From Candidatus Thiodiazotropha sp. (ex Epidulcina cf. delphinae) (GTDB lineage: Bacteria > Pseudomonadota > Gammaproteobacteria > Chromatiales > Chromatiaceae): 64,000 nucleotides of DNA. The notes beneath the pieces are model-generated. The model saw only the letters and a program-made list of their open reading frames with translations. It had not been told where the DNA came from and ran no database searches. The translations under genes and the position numbers were made by a program. Positions 52,534 through 62,292 of this stretch are shown here, piece by piece. Location of the stretch: contig JAHXHS010000002.1 of the NCBI GenBank assembly GCA_025656455.1, positions 1 to 64,000 of the forward strand, in the 5' to 3' direction. Position 1 is the first letter of the stretch. Each line of letters opens with the position of its first letter.

Positions 52534-52587
52534 TAGTGTCCCTCGTCATAAATTCTGCAACATTCAGCAACTCAGGAAGGGCACTAG
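52533..52587. repeat. Short CTAG-bounded palindromic repeat at the cmk start
   Basis: Begins ctagtgtccct and ends agggcactag, so the two ends are inverted copies. It overlaps the cmk start codon and carries the apparent RBS for that gene. It abuts the larger repeat beginning at 52588. Confidence 0.5.
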
Positions 52588-52736
52588 CTAGTACCCGTCT
52601 GGAAATCAAAACAATTTCTCTCGCAAAGACGCAAAGCGCGCCAAGGAAAAAATATGCGATAAAAAAACAATAAGTGATAGCTTTGCGATCTTGGCGTCTT
52701 AGCGAGAGGTTTTCTTTCCGGATGGACACTGCACTA
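52588..52736. repeat. 135-150-bp palindromic repeat, copy 2
   Basis: Near-identical to 47403-47537: both contain tctctcgcaaag(a)-gcaaag and ctttgcgatcttggcgtctt arms. It begins CTAGTACCC and ends at CACTA, so its last bases form the aroA stop codon (52734-52736, TAG on the minus strand). Confidence 0.7.
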
Positions 52737-54050
52737 AATCTCACTAATGCCCAAACCCGCCTCTGCAGCCAACGCGACAAACCCGGGGAAGGATGTGTTG
52801 ACATTCGCGCAATCGATGATTTCGATCGAAGCGGACGCCCGTAAGGCCGCGATGGCGAATGACATGGCGATGCGATGGTCGCCATGGCTCTCGATTTGAC
52901 CACCGCCTATCGTCCCGCCTCTGATCAGGATGCCATCCGGGGCCGGCTCCGCCCGGATACCAAGACAGCCGAGCCCGTCCGCCATCACCTGTATCCTATC
53001 GCTCTCTTTCACCCGCAACTCCTCCGCGCCGCTGAGCCGTGTCTCGCCTTCGGCGCAAGCGGCAGCGATAAACAGCGCAGGGAATTCGTCAATCGCCAAC
53101 GGCACCAGGGATCGGGGAATCTCTATCCCATGCAGCGGCGCTGAACGAACACGGATATCGGCCACCGGTTCACCGCCGATCACTCTCTCGCGCAAGCGTT
53201 CGATATCGGCGCCCATCAACCGCAGAATGGCGATGATGCCATCACGAGTGGGATTGACGCCGACATGTTCCAGCACGATTTCGGATGCCTCCGCGATACA
53301 GGCGCCGACGAGGAAGAATGCCGCCGAAGAGATATCCGCCGGAACATCGATTTCACAGGCTTGCAGGCGCCCGCCTCCGTCCAGGCAGACCCGGTCGCCG
53401 TTGCGGCGGACTCGGTAGCCGAACCCCTGCAACATGCGCTCCGTATGATCCCGTGTCGGTGCGGGCTCCGTGACACAGGTCTCGCCTTCGGCGTAGAGGC
53501 CCGCCAAGAGGACGGCTGACTTGACCTGCGCACTGGCCATGGGCAGTCGATAATCGATGCCCTTCAAGGGGGCATTTGCAGCGATCGTAAGCGGTGACGT
53601 TCCACCCTCCGCCGAAGCTATTTCAGCGCCCATCCGGGCCAATGGGTCGATCACCCTTTTCATCGGACGGCCCGATAAGGAGCTGTCGCCCGTCAGGGTA
53701 ACCGCAACTCCCTGCCCGGCAAGCAGGCCTGAGAGCAACCGCATGGAAGTACCCGAGTTACCCAGGTCCAAAGGCGCTGCAGGTGCTTGCAGGCCCTGCA
53801 TGCCAACACCATGGATTGTCACCCTGCCAGCCGTCGGCCCTTCGATCACGACCCCCATCTGACGAAAGGCGTTCAATGTGGCAAGGCTGTCCTCGCCCTC
53901 CAGAAAACCATTCACGACGGTGATGCCATCGGCCAGTGAACCGAGCATCACGGACCGGTGGGATATCGATTTGTCACCCGGCACACGCAGGCTGCCGCTA
54001 AGCCTGCCACCGGGTTTCACTTGGTAGCCTAGTTTTTCTCGTACTTGCAA
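52734..54050 (-). CDS. aroA: 3-phosphoshikimate 1-carboxyvinyltransferase
   Basis: EPSP synthase, 438 residues, joining shikimate-3-phosphate and phosphoenolpyruvate in aromatic amino-acid synthesis. Motifs: LRVPGDKSISHRSVMLGSLA, LDLGNSGTSMRLLSGLLAGQ, GDSSLSGRPMKRVIDPL, and DEFPALFIAAACAEGETRL. The N-terminal NSGT and the GDxSLSGRPM segment suggest a class I, non-resistant type. Its stop codon comes from a repeat that begins there. 18 bases after tyrA. Confidence 0.96.
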   Translation of the reverse strand: MQVREKLGYQVKPGGRLSGSLRVPGDKSISHRSVMLGSLADGITVVNGFLEGEDSLATLNAFRQMGVVIEGPTAGRVTIHGVGMQGLQAPAAPLDLGNSGTSMRLLSGLLAGQGVAVTLTGDSSLSGRPMKRVIDPLARMGAEIASAEGGTSPLTIAANAPLKGIDYRLPMASAQVKSAVLLAGLYAEGETCVTEPAPTRDHTERMLQGFGYRVRRNGDRVCLDGGGRLQACEIDVPADISSAAFFLVGACIAEASEIVLEHVGVNPTRDGIIAILRLMGADIERLRERVIGGEPVADIRVRSAPLHGIEIPRSLVPLAIDEFPALFIAAACAEGETRLSGAEELRVKESDRIQVMADGLGCLGIRAEPAPDGILIRGGTIGGGQIESHGDHRIAMSFAIAALRASASIEIIDCANVNTSFPGFVALAAEAGLGISEI

Positions 54051-54068
54051 AATCTGTTTCTCATTATA

Positions 54069-54938
54069 TCAGTCGTGAACGCCATCGATATATTTGTCTC
54101 GAGCACGCTTGGCATACTCGAATATCGTCAACAACCCCTCCCCGTCACCGCGTTCCAGGATGGCCGCCAATTCATGCAACTCATCGGCAAACCGGGTTAA
54201 CATGCCACTCAGGGGCTGTTGATTGGCGATGCAGATATCCCGCCACATCACAGGATTGCTCGAGGCAATCCGAGTAAAGTCCCTGAAACCGCCAGCGGCA
54301 AAGCGGAATATCTCGTCGTTCTCTTTCATCCTCGCCAGGCTGTCGACCAGGGTGAAGGCGAGCATGTGCGGCAGATGACTGGTAGCAGCCAACACCTCAT
54401 CATGGTGCTCCACCGACATCCGGATCACTTCAGCGCCGCACTGCCGCCACATCCTGCTGACCCGCTCAACCGCATCTTCATTCGTCTCGGGTAAAGGGGT
54501 CAGGATCACTCGGCGGTTGCGGTACAACTCGGCAAAGGCGGCTTCCGCGCCGCTGCGTTCGGTCCCTGCGATCGGGTGGCCCGGCACAAAAAAACCCGGC
54601 ATGCCCTGATAGACCGCCATGACATCCTTCACGACACTGCCTTTGACGCTGCCGGCATCGGTCACCACCGCATCATCCGCCAGGTGGCCATGCATGGCCC
54701 GGAGGGTATCGTGCATCGCGCCCAGGGGCACGGAGAGGAGTACCATATCGGCGCCCTTGACCGCCTCGGCAACGTCATGGGTGAAGTGGTCGATCACACC
54801 CAGAGCGATCGCCTTCTCCAGGTTCGCCCTGCCTCGGCCGCAGCCGACCACCTCTTTCACCACGCCCTCTTCCCGCAGCGCCATGGCAACAGAGCCACCG
54901 ATCAAACCGACACCGATAATAGCCAGCTTTTCAATCAC
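54069..54938 (-). CDS. tyrA: Prephenate dehydrogenase
   Basis: Oxidative decarboxylation of prephenate in the tyrosine branch; 289 residues from GTG 54938. NAD-binding GVGLIGGSVAMAL at the N-terminus; then VVTDAGSVKGSV, HPIAGTERSGAEAA and HLPHMLAFTLVDSL, the substrate-binding core. No chorismate mutase or ACT domain, so this is the short, monofunctional (NAD-linked) type. The start directly follows the hisC stop. Confidence 0.94.
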   Translation of the reverse strand: MIEKLAIIGVGLIGGSVAMALREEGVVKEVVGCGRGRANLEKAIALGVIDHFTHDVAEAVKGADMVLLSVPLGAMHDTLRAMHGHLADDAVVTDAGSVKGSVVKDVMAVYQGMPGFFVPGHPIAGTERSGAEAAFAELYRNRRVILTPLPETNEDAVERVSRMWRQCGAEVIRMSVEHHDEVLAATSHLPHMLAFTLVDSLARMKENDEIFRFAAGGFRDFTRIASSNPVMWRDICIANQQPLSGMLTRFADELHELAAILERGDGEGLLTIFEYAKRARDKYIDGVHD

Positions 54939-56045
54939 TTATATCACCTTCTTTAGAGTTTCCAATAGACGCTTGTTTTCCTCTTCCAATCCGATGGATA
55001 CACGTAAGTGATTCGGCAGACCGTAGTTGTCAACCGGCCTGGTGATACACCCTCGTTGCAGCAGCGCCTGATGCACCGGCGCCGCGTCCCGGGCCAGGTC
55101 GATGCATATAAAATTTCCGACTGAAGGGATATAGCCAAGCCCCAGCGCTTCAAGGCCACTGACATACTGCTGCATGCCGTTGTCGTTGAGCGCGACCGAA
55201 CGTCGGATAAACGCCTGATCCTCCAACGCCGCGAGGGCGGCGGTTTGCGCCAGGCTGTTAACATTGAAGGGCTGGCGGACCCGATTCAGCAGATCGGCAA
55301 TCGTCGAACCGGACAAGCCGTAACCGATACGCAACGATGCAAGACCGTAGGCCTTTGAAAAGGTGCGGGTGACAATCAGGTTCGGAAACGCATCCAACCA
55401 CTGACTGCCGTCGGGATAGTCGGGCTCTTGTACATATTCGACATACGCTTCATCCAGGACCACGATAATCTCACTCGGCACTTTGCCCAGAAAGGCGTAA
55501 AGCGCATCCTCAGAGAGCCAGGTGCCGGTGGGATTGTTAGGGTTGGCAATCCAAATCACCCGGGTTCGGGAGGTGATATTCCCTAGCATGGCGTCAAGAT
55601 CATGCCCATACGCCTTGGCGGGAACGAACACCGGCTCAGACCCGACAGCCTGGCTGCTGATGGGATAGACGGCGAAGGCATATTGGGAGATCAGGGATTC
55701 GGCGCCCGGATAGAGGAACACCCTCGCCACCATATCCAGGACATCGTTGGAACCATTGCCCAGGGTGATGCGCGAGGGGTCGATATCATGCTTTTCGGCC
55801 AGCGCCTCACGCAACTGAAAAGCACTGCCATCCGGGTAGCGGGCCAGTTCGCCGCAGGCGCGGGTTATCGCCTCGGCCACAGTGGCGCTCGCCCCCAGGG
55901 GATTTTCGTTCGACGCCAGTTTGATGGAGTGGCTGATCCCCAGTTCACGCTCCAACTCGGCAAGCGGTTTTCCCGGCACATAGGGCTTCAACTCCCTGAC
56001 ACCCGGAGCGGCAAGATCGGAAAATGGTGGTGTCGGACTCGTCAT
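54939..56045 (-). CDS. hisC: Histidinol-phosphate/aromatic aminotransferase
   Basis: PLP enzyme of 368 residues. Binding lysine lies in TRTFSKAYGLASLRIGYGL; the N-terminus has SIKLASNENPLGAS and the domain GNGSNDVLDMVARVFLYPG. In this genomic setting (between pheA and tyrA) the enzyme in related bacteria transaminates aromatic substrates as well as histidinol phosphate, so it may serve phenylalanine/tyrosine rather than histidine synthesis. 18 bases after pheA. Confidence 0.92.
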   Translation of the reverse strand: MTSPTPPFSDLAAPGVRELKPYVPGKPLAELERELGISHSIKLASNENPLGASATVAEAITRACGELARYPDGSAFQLREALAEKHDIDPSRITLGNGSNDVLDMVARVFLYPGAESLISQYAFAVYPISSQAVGSEPVFVPAKAYGHDLDAMLGNITSRTRVIWIANPNNPTGTWLSEDALYAFLGKVPSEIIVVLDEAYVEYVQEPDYPDGSQWLDAFPNLIVTRTFSKAYGLASLRIGYGLSGSTIADLLNRVRQPFNVNSLAQTAALAALEDQAFIRRSVALNDNGMQQYVSGLEALGLGYIPSVGNFICIDLARDAAPVHQALLQRGCITRPVDNYGLPNHLRVSIGLEEENKRLLETLKKVI

Positions 56046-56063
56046 CGGCGGTTGATCGACTAT

Positions 56064-57149
56064 TCAAAGTACTGCTTTGGGATAGGAGCCGAGCACTTTG
56101 AATTGTGTGGCGGCCTGCTCGATCTGCTGCAGGGCTTTTGCGAGATTGGCATCGCTTCTGTGCCCCTCCACATCGATGAAGAAGACGTAGTCCCAACGCC
56201 CGCGGCGCGAGGGCCTGGATTCAATACGCGTCATGCTGATGCCGTGCTCGGCAAAAGGTGTCAGCATGGTGTGCAGACCACCAGCCTTATTATGGGTCGA
56301 GAACATCATGCTGGTCTTGTCGTCTCCACTGGCGGGGGCATCCTGTCTGCCGATCACGAGAAACCGCGTCGTATTGCCTGGTTCGTCTTCAATATTCGAG
56401 GCCAGCCGGTTGAGTCGGTAGATTTCACCGGCCGCCTCGCCGGCAATGGCGCCCGTCTCCGGCAACTCCGCGGCGAGCTTGGCCGCCTCGGCATTGCTGC
56501 CGACGCTGATTCGCTCTGCATGGGGGAGGTGCTGATCGAGCCAACCACGACACTGAGCCAGGGACTGGGCATGGGAATAGACCGCCTTGATCTGCTGGCT
56601 GAGCGTCTCGCGGCTGAGCAGTTGATGATTGATGCGCAGAGAGACCTCGCCGCAGATACGCAACGGCGAATTGAGAAAGGTATCCAGGGTATGGCTGATA
56701 ACCCCTTCCGTGGAATTTTCCACCGGCACCACGCCGTACTGGCAGGCGCCGGCCTCCACTTCACGAAAGATATCCGGTATGGAACCCATGGAATGGGTTC
56801 GCACCGAATGGCCGAAATGCTTTAATACGGCCGCCTGGGTGAAAGTCCCGTCCGGTCCCAGGAAGGCAACGCGCAAGGGCTGCTCCAAGGCCAGGCAGGC
56901 TGACATGATCTCCCGGAACAGACGCGCGATCTCTTCAGCCTCGAGGGGTCCCTGATTTCGCTCCTTGACCCGGCGCAACACCTCGGCCTCGCGCTCGGGA
57001 CGATAGAACTCAGCCTGTGGATCTTCGCACAGTTTGATCTGCGCCACCTCCTGCGCCGCCTCCGCCCGTTCGTTGATCAACTGTTGCAGGCGCAGATCGA
57101 TTTCGTCTATCCGCGCGCGAATGGCTTTCAGTTTTGCGTCATCACTCAT
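56064..57149 (-). CDS. pheA: Bifunctional chorismate mutase/prephenate dehydratase
   Basis: 361 residues in three domains: chorismate mutase (about 1-85; RARIDEIDLRLQQLINERAE), prephenate dehydratase (about 92-270; VAFLGPDGTFTQAAVLKHFG, PVENSTEGVISHTLD), and a C-terminal ACT regulatory domain (about 280-360; ESRPSRRGRWDYVFFIDVEG) for phenylalanine feedback. Catalyses chorismate to phenylpyruvate. Lies 29 bases after the serA coding region and before hisC. Confidence 0.95.
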   Translation of the reverse strand: MSDDAKLKAIRARIDEIDLRLQQLINERAEAAQEVAQIKLCEDPQAEFYRPEREAEVLRRVKERNQGPLEAEEIARLFREIMSACLALEQPLRVAFLGPDGTFTQAAVLKHFGHSVRTHSMGSIPDIFREVEAGACQYGVVPVENSTEGVISHTLDTFLNSPLRICGEVSLRINHQLLSRETLSQQIKAVYSHAQSLAQCRGWLDQHLPHAERISVGSNAEAAKLAAELPETGAIAGEAAGEIYRLNRLASNIEDEPGNTTRFLVIGRQDAPASGDDKTSMMFSTHNKAGGLHTMLTPFAEHGISMTRIESRPSRRGRWDYVFFIDVEGHRSDANLAKALQQIEQAATQFKVLGSYPKAVL

Positions 57150-57178
57150 GGGTTGAGCCTAGGAGAATTTCATGGCAT

Positions 57179-58360
57179 TCAAACCGTCTTTGCACACCCC
57201 AGGCAACGCACCGACAAGACCCCCTTGATGGCGGCCAGGGTCTCCAACAGTTCGTCTGTGGGCCGTTGGTCAACATCGAGCAGCGTGACCGCCACATCGT
57301 CACGGGACTTGTTGAGCATATCCAGGATATTCAAGCCCTCGTTACCCAGGTCGGTGGAGATCTGTCCCACCATATTGGGCACATTGCTGTTCACCACGGC
57401 GATTCGATAGCCGCCGTTGCGCGGCAGGTTGATCGAGGGGAAGTTGACCGAATGGGTGACGTTGCCGTTTTCCAGGTAGTCCCTGACCTCTTCGGCCACC
57501 ATCACGGCGCAGTTGTCTTCCGCCTCCTTGGTGGACGCACCGAGGTGCGGCAGAGTGATCGCCCGCGGGTGATCTTTGAGCTGATTGCTGGGAAAATCAC
57601 AGACATAGGCGTAGAGATGCCCCGCCTCCAGGGAGGCGACCACGGCCTTGTCATCAACGATGCCGTTGCGGGCAAAGTTGAGCAGCACCGAACCCGGCTT
57701 CATCAGTTTCAAGCGATCGGCGTTGATCATATTGGCCGTGGCGTCGGTCAAGGGGACATGAAAGGTGACGAAATCGGATCTGGAAAGCAAATCGTCGACG
57801 CTCAACGCCTGCTCAACCTCCGAAGCGAGCTTCCAGGCGCTCTGAACCGTAATGGTCGGGTCATAGCCGATGACCTTCATCCCCAACGCGCGACAGGCAT
57901 TGGCGACCTCGACACCAATCGCGCCCAACCCGATGACGCCCATGGTGCGGCCTGGCAGCTCGAAGCCGACAAAATGCTTTTTCCCGGCTTCCACGGACTT
58001 GGCAATGGCCGCGTCATCACCCGACAGTTGGTAGGCGAAGCGCCAGGCCTGTCCCAGATTCCTCGCCGCCATTAGGGCACCTGCAATAACAAGCTCTTTG
58101 ACCGCGTTGGCATTGGCGCCGGGGGCATTGAAAACCGGTATCCCCTTGGCCGTCATTGCCGATACCGGGATGTTGTTGACCCCCGCGCCGGCCCTGCCGA
58201 TGGCCTTCACCGTCTCCGGGAGCTGCATGTCGTGCATCTTATGGGAGCGTACCAAGACCGCGTCAGGATGGGTAAGCTCTGAAGCGACTTCATAACTGTC
58301 CCGCGGCAGGCGATCCAATCCGGCCACGGAGATGTTGTTCAGTGTCAGAATCTTATACAT
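57179..58360 (-). CDS. serA: D-3-phosphoglycerate dehydrogenase
   Basis: First step of serine synthesis from 3-phosphoglycerate; 393 residues from ATG 58360 (MYKILTLNNIS); the frame could also begin at TTG 58381, inside the serC end. NAD-binding GRTMGVIGLGAIGVEVANAC and the catalytic-site segment LPHLGASTKEAEDNCAV with the His are present, and a C-terminal ACT domain follows. In the best known form of this supraoperon serC is followed directly by pheA, so serA is an addition here, making serine synthesis adjacent genes. Confidence 0.93.
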   Translation of the reverse strand: MYKILTLNNISVAGLDRLPRDSYEVASELTHPDAVLVRSHKMHDMQLPETVKAIGRAGAGVNNIPVSAMTAKGIPVFNAPGANANAVKELVIAGALMAARNLGQAWRFAYQLSGDDAAIAKSVEAGKKHFVGFELPGRTMGVIGLGAIGVEVANACRALGMKVIGYDPTITVQSAWKLASEVEQALSVDDLLSRSDFVTFHVPLTDATANMINADRLKLMKPGSVLLNFARNGIVDDKAVVASLEAGHLYAYVCDFPSNQLKDHPRAITLPHLGASTKEAEDNCAVMVAEEVRDYLENGNVTHSVNFPSINLPRNGGYRIAVVNSNVPNMVGQISTDLGNEGLNILDMLNKSRDDVAVTLLDVDQRPTDELLETLAAIKGVLSVRCLGCAKTV

Positions 58361-58377
58361 GTCGGCACCCTGGATGA

Positions 58378-59460
58378 TCAACCGTTGATACGTTCGAACT
58401 CGGCCATGAAATCGATCAGGGCCTTGACCCCGGCTTCCGGCATGGCGTTATAGATACTGGCGCGCATGCCGCCGACCGAACGGTGTCCCTTGAGGGTCTT
58501 GAGTCCGGCCGCATCCGCCTCCTGCAGGAATTTACTATCCAACGATGGATCGGCCAGGGTAAACGGGATATTCATCCGCGAGCGGCTGGCGGGATCCACC
58601 GGATTGGCATAAAAATCAGAGGCGTCGATGGCGTCATAGAGCGCCTGCGCCTTACGCTGGTTGATGGCCGCCATTCCGACCAGCCCGCCTCTCTCCTGCA
58701 GCCACTTGAAGACCAGTCCGGCCAGATACCAGCCAAAGGTCGGCGGGGTATTGTACATCGACCCGCTTTCGCTGTGTGTCGCATATTGAAACATCGCTGG
58801 CGTACCCTCGACGGCATCACCGATCAAGTCTTCGCGCACGATCACCAGGGTCAACCCGGCGGGACCTATATTTTTTTGCGCGCCCGCATAAATGATACCG
58901 TATTCGGATACATCGACTGGCCGCGAAAGGATTGAGGATGAGAAATCGGCGACCAGCGGGACCGCTCCGGTCTCCGGGGTATAGGGAAACTCTACGCCCT
59001 GAATGGTCTCGTTCGGGGTGTAGTGGACATAGGCGGCGTCACCGCTGAGTTGCAGATCTGTCTGCCCGGGCGTTGTGGTGAATTTTGACCCTTCCGTGGT
59101 TGCTGCCAGGTTGACATCGGCATAGCGCCTGGCTTCGGCAATGGCCTTTTTCGACCAGGAGCCGGTATTGATGTAGTCGACCTTGCGCTTGTCACGGGTG
59201 AGATTCATCGGCACCATGGCAAACTGGCTCGAGGCGCCGCCCTGCAGAAACAGCACCTTGTAGTTATCGGGCACATCCATCAAGGCACGGAGATCGGCCT
59301 CGGCCTGTTCGGCGATGGACATGAACGCCTTGCCACGGTGGCTCATCTCCATCACCGACATCCCGCTGCCGCGCCAGTCAAGCAACTCCTCCTTGGCCTG
59401 CTGCAGCACCGCTTCCGGCAACATCGCCGGACCTGCGCTGAAGTTAAAGACTCGTGACAT
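58378..59460 (-). CDS. serC: Phosphoserine aminotransferase
   Basis: 360 residues, PLP-dependent; converts 3-phosphohydroxypyruvate to phosphoserine (and supplies the pyridoxine pathway). Starts [20 protein letters not shown]; the cofactor lysine is in [20 protein letters not shown]; the C-terminal [20 protein letters not shown] is typical. Lies 127 bases after gyrA and is followed by serA. Confidence 0.96.
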   Translation of the reverse strand: MSRVFNFSAGPAMLPEAVLQQAKEELLDWRGSGMSVMEMSHRGKAFMSIAEQAEADLRALMDVPDNYKVLFLQGGASSQFAMVPMNLTRDKRKVDYINTGSWSKKAIAEARRYADVNLAATTEGSKFTTTPGQTDLQLSGDAAYVHYTPNETIQGVEFPYTPETGAVPLVADFSSSILSRPVDVSEYGIIYAGAQKNIGPAGLTLVIVREDLIGDAVEGTPAMFQYATHSESGSMYNTPPTFGWYLAGLVFKWLQERGGLVGMAAINQRKAQALYDAIDASDFYANPVDPASRSRMNIPFTLADPSLDSKFLQEADAAGLKTLKGHRSVGGMRASIYNAMPEAGVKALIDFMAEFERING

Positions 59461-59586
59461 CTACAGCCTCTCCGTCATAGCACTTGTTTGGATTAATACC
59501 TGAACCCGCTAGCGCACGACGCTGAAAGGCGCCATTCGGGGATTCAGCCGATATGATCCCGCGGCCGTCCCACGGGCTGGATGCAA

Positions 59587-62160
59587 TCAGTCGTTGTCGG
59601 TCGTCTGATCTACGTTCTCTTCATCCTCGTCGCTATCGAGATTCTCAATCCGTTCGATGCCGATCAATCTCTCCTGCTTATGCAGGCGAATCATGATCAC
59701 CCCCTGGGTATTGCGGCCCATCTGCGAGATCTCGGCAACACGGTTGCGCACCAGCGTGCCGCCATCGGTGATCATCATCACCTCGTCATCTTCGATCACT
59801 TGAACCGCGCCGACCACATTGCCGTTGCGCTCAGAGGTTTGAATCGAGATCACACCCTGGCCGCCCCGGCCATGCACAGGATACTCGCTGATGGCAGTGC
59901 GCTTGCCGTAACCGTTCTCCGTCACGGTCAGCACATCGCCTTCGGCGGCGACGATCAGGGAGATCACCTGATGCCCCGTTTCCAATCGAATGCCACGCAC
60001 ACCGCAGGCGGTGCGGCCCATCGCCCGGACATTGGATTCGGAAAAGCGCACCGCCTTTCCGCTGGTGCTGAAGAGGAGGATATCCTGCTCGCCGTCAGTG
60101 ACGGCGACACCGACCAGCTTATCGCCTTCGCGCAGATCCACGGCGATGATGCCGTTGGCGCGCGGGCGTGAGAAGGCCTCCAACGGCGTCTTCTTTACGG
60201 TCCCAGAACTGGTGGCCATGAAGACATAGCGATCCGCTTCATAGTCCCGCACCGGCAGGATGGCGTTGATCTGCTCGTCCTGTTCAAGGGGCAGCAGATT
60301 GACGATCGGCTTACCACGGGCGTTGCGGCCGGCCTGGGGTAGTTCATAAACCTTCAGCCAATAGACCTTGCCCTGGTTCGAGAAACAGAGAATGGTATCG
60401 TGAGTGCTGGCGACAAACAGTTTATCGACGAAATCCTCATCCTTGGTGGCGGTAGCCACCTTGCCTTTGCCGCCACGACGCTGGGCCTGGTAGGTACTGA
60501 TCGGTTGGGCCTTGGCATAACCCGCGTGGGAGAGCGTCACCACCACATCCTCTTCGGTGATCAGATCCTCCAGGGTCAGATCGAGTCGAGTCTGGATTAT
60601 CACGGTGCGGCGTTCGTCATCATACTGCCCCCGAATCTCCAGCAGTTCGTCACGAATTACCTGCATCAGTCGATCCGGACTGCCGAGAATATCAAGTAAA
60701 TCAGCAATTTTATCCAGTAACTCCACGTATTCCTTGATGATTTTATCTTGCTCAAGCCCGGTAAGCCGGTGTAGGCGCAAGTCGAGGATGGCCTGGGCCT
60801 GGACCTCGGTAAGTCGGTAGCCCTTTTCCGTAAGCCCGAAATCGTCGGACAAATCCTCCGGCCTGGTGCTGGCGGCACCGGTGCGCTCCAACATGGACTC
60901 GACCGTGCCTGACTGCCAGAAGCGCTCAAGGAGCCCCTTTTTCGCCTCCGCCGGACTGGCGGCCTGCTTGATCAGTTGAATCACTTCATCGATGTTGGCC
61001 AGGGCCACCGCCAGACCCTCCAGCACATGGGCGCGGTCTCTGGCCTTGCGCAGTTCGAAAAGGGTACGGCGAGTCACCACTTCGCGGCGGTGGCGAATGA
61101 AGAACTCCAACAGTTGCTTGAGGTTGAGCAGGCGCGGCCTGCCGTCCACCAGGGCCACCATATTGATGCCGAAAACACTCTGCATGGCGGTCTGCTGGAA
61201 GAGATTGTTGAGCACCACCTCAGCCACTTCGCCCCGGCGCAACTCGATAACGATGCGCATGCCGTCCTTATCGGATTCGTCACGCAGTTCGGTGATCCCC
61301 TCGATGCGCTTTTCCTTCACCAACTCGGCAATCTTTTCGATCAGGCGGGCCTTGTTGACCTGGTAGGGCAACTCATTGACGATAATGGTCTGCTTACCGC
61401 TGTTCTCATCGGTCTCCACCAACGTGCGGGCGCGCATATAGATCCTGCCGCGCCCGGTATGATAGGCCTCCTTGATGCCGCCGGCGCCATTGATCAAGCC
61501 GGCGGTGGGAAAATCGGGACCGGGAAGATGGGCCATCAGCTGATCGATGCCAATGGCCGGATCGTCGATCACCGCCACACAGGCGTCGATGACCTCGGTG
61601 AGATTGTGCGGCGGCACATTGGTCGCCATCCCCACCGCAATGCCCGCTGAACCGTTGATCAGCAGGTTGGGGATACGGGCCGGCAGGACAGAGGGTTCAC
61701 GTTCCGTTTCGTCGTAGTTGACGACGAAATCCACCGTATCTTTGTCCAGGTCGTCCAGCATGGAGTAGGCGATGCGCGCCATCCGCACTTCGGTATAACG
61801 CATGGCGGCTGGAGAGTCGCCGTCCACCGACCCGAAGTTACCCTGCCCGTCAATGAGCATATAACGCATGGAAAACGGCTGGGCCATGCGTACCATGGTA
61901 TCGTAGACCGCAGTGTCGCCGTGCGGATGGTATTTACCGATCACGTCACCGACGATGCGGGCGGACTTCTTGTAGGGCTTGTTCCAGTCGTTCCCCAACT
62001 CGTTCATGGCATACAGCACACGACGATGCACAGGCTTGAGTCCGTCACGGACATCCGGTAGCGCACGACCCACAATCACGCTCATGGCGTAAGCGAGATA
62101 GGATTGTTGCATCTCGTCTTCGAGATTGACGGGGAGTACTTCTTTGGCGAATTCTGTCAT
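59587..62160 (-). CDS. gyrA: DNA gyrase subunit A
   Basis: Type II topoisomerase breakage-reunion subunit, 857 residues from ATG 62160 ([10 protein letters not shown]), with 10 codons of extra frame upstream. Catalytic Tyr122 is in the [12 protein letters not shown] segment. In the quinolone-determining region the sequence is [17 protein letters not shown]: position 83 is Thr (as naturally in Pseudomonas) and 87 Asp. The GyrA box QRRGGKGK of the C-terminal wrapping domain is present, and the acidic tail ends [20 protein letters not shown], typical of true gyrase. Followed by serC. Confidence 0.97.
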   Translation of the reverse strand: MTEFAKEVLPVNLEDEMQQSYLAYAMSVIVGRALPDVRDGLKPVHRRVLYAMNELGNDWNKPYKKSARIVGDVIGKYHPHGDTAVYDTMVRMAQPFSMRYMLIDGQGNFGSVDGDSPAAMRYTEVRMARIAYSMLDDLDKDTVDFVVNYDETEREPSVLPARIPNLLINGSAGIAVGMATNVPPHNLTEVIDACVAVIDDPAIGIDQLMAHLPGPDFPTAGLINGAGGIKEAYHTGRGRIYMRARTLVETDENSGKQTIIVNELPYQVNKARLIEKIAELVKEKRIEGITELRDESDKDGMRIVIELRRGEVAEVVLNNLFQQTAMQSVFGINMVALVDGRPRLLNLKQLLEFFIRHRREVVTRRTLFELRKARDRAHVLEGLAVALANIDEVIQLIKQAASPAEAKKGLLERFWQSGTVESMLERTGAASTRPEDLSDDFGLTEKGYRLTEVQAQAILDLRLHRLTGLEQDKIIKEYVELLDKIADLLDILGSPDRLMQVIRDELLEIRGQYDDERRTVIIQTRLDLTLEDLITEEDVVVTLSHAGYAKAQPISTYQAQRRGGKGKVATATKDEDFVDKLFVASTHDTILCFSNQGKVYWLKVYELPQAGRNARGKPIVNLLPLEQDEQINAILPVRDYEADRYVFMATSSGTVKKTPLEAFSRPRANGIIAVDLREGDKLVGVAVTDGEQDILLFSTSGKAVRFSESNVRAMGRTACGVRGIRLETGHQVISLIVAAEGDVLTVTENGYGKRTAISEYPVHGRGGQGVISIQTSERNGNVVGAVQVIEDDEVMMITDGGTLVRNRVAEISQMGRNTQGVIMIRLHKQERLIGIERIENLDSDEDEENVDQTTDND

Positions 62161-62255
62161 AGGGGATTGCTGTCTTTCGCTACCGCCCAAGCCGATCCTC
62201 TAGGGCGTCAGAAAAAAAGAGTAGTGTACCATAGCCCCTTATCACTGTGTTGTAT

Positions 62256-62284
62256 AAAAAACGTCTGAAATCCCATTTCAGACG
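62256..62284 (-). terminator. Factor-independent terminator of mtnA
   Basis: On the minus strand: CGTCTGAAAT, loop GGG, ATTTCAGACG, then TTTTTT (six Ts, 62256-62261). The 10-base stem is perfect and begins 8 bases after the mtnA stop. gyrA therefore needs its own promoter in the 62161-62255 gap. Confidence 0.88.
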
Positions 62285-62292
62285 CTCTCAGA

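Noticed and set aside
55602-56825. 407-residue antisense ORF over hisC and pheA
   Set aside because: Shadow frame of high-GC genes; spans two well-supported genes.
60976-61650. Long antisense ORF over gyrA
   Set aside because: Shadow of gyrA codon bias; no independent start signals.
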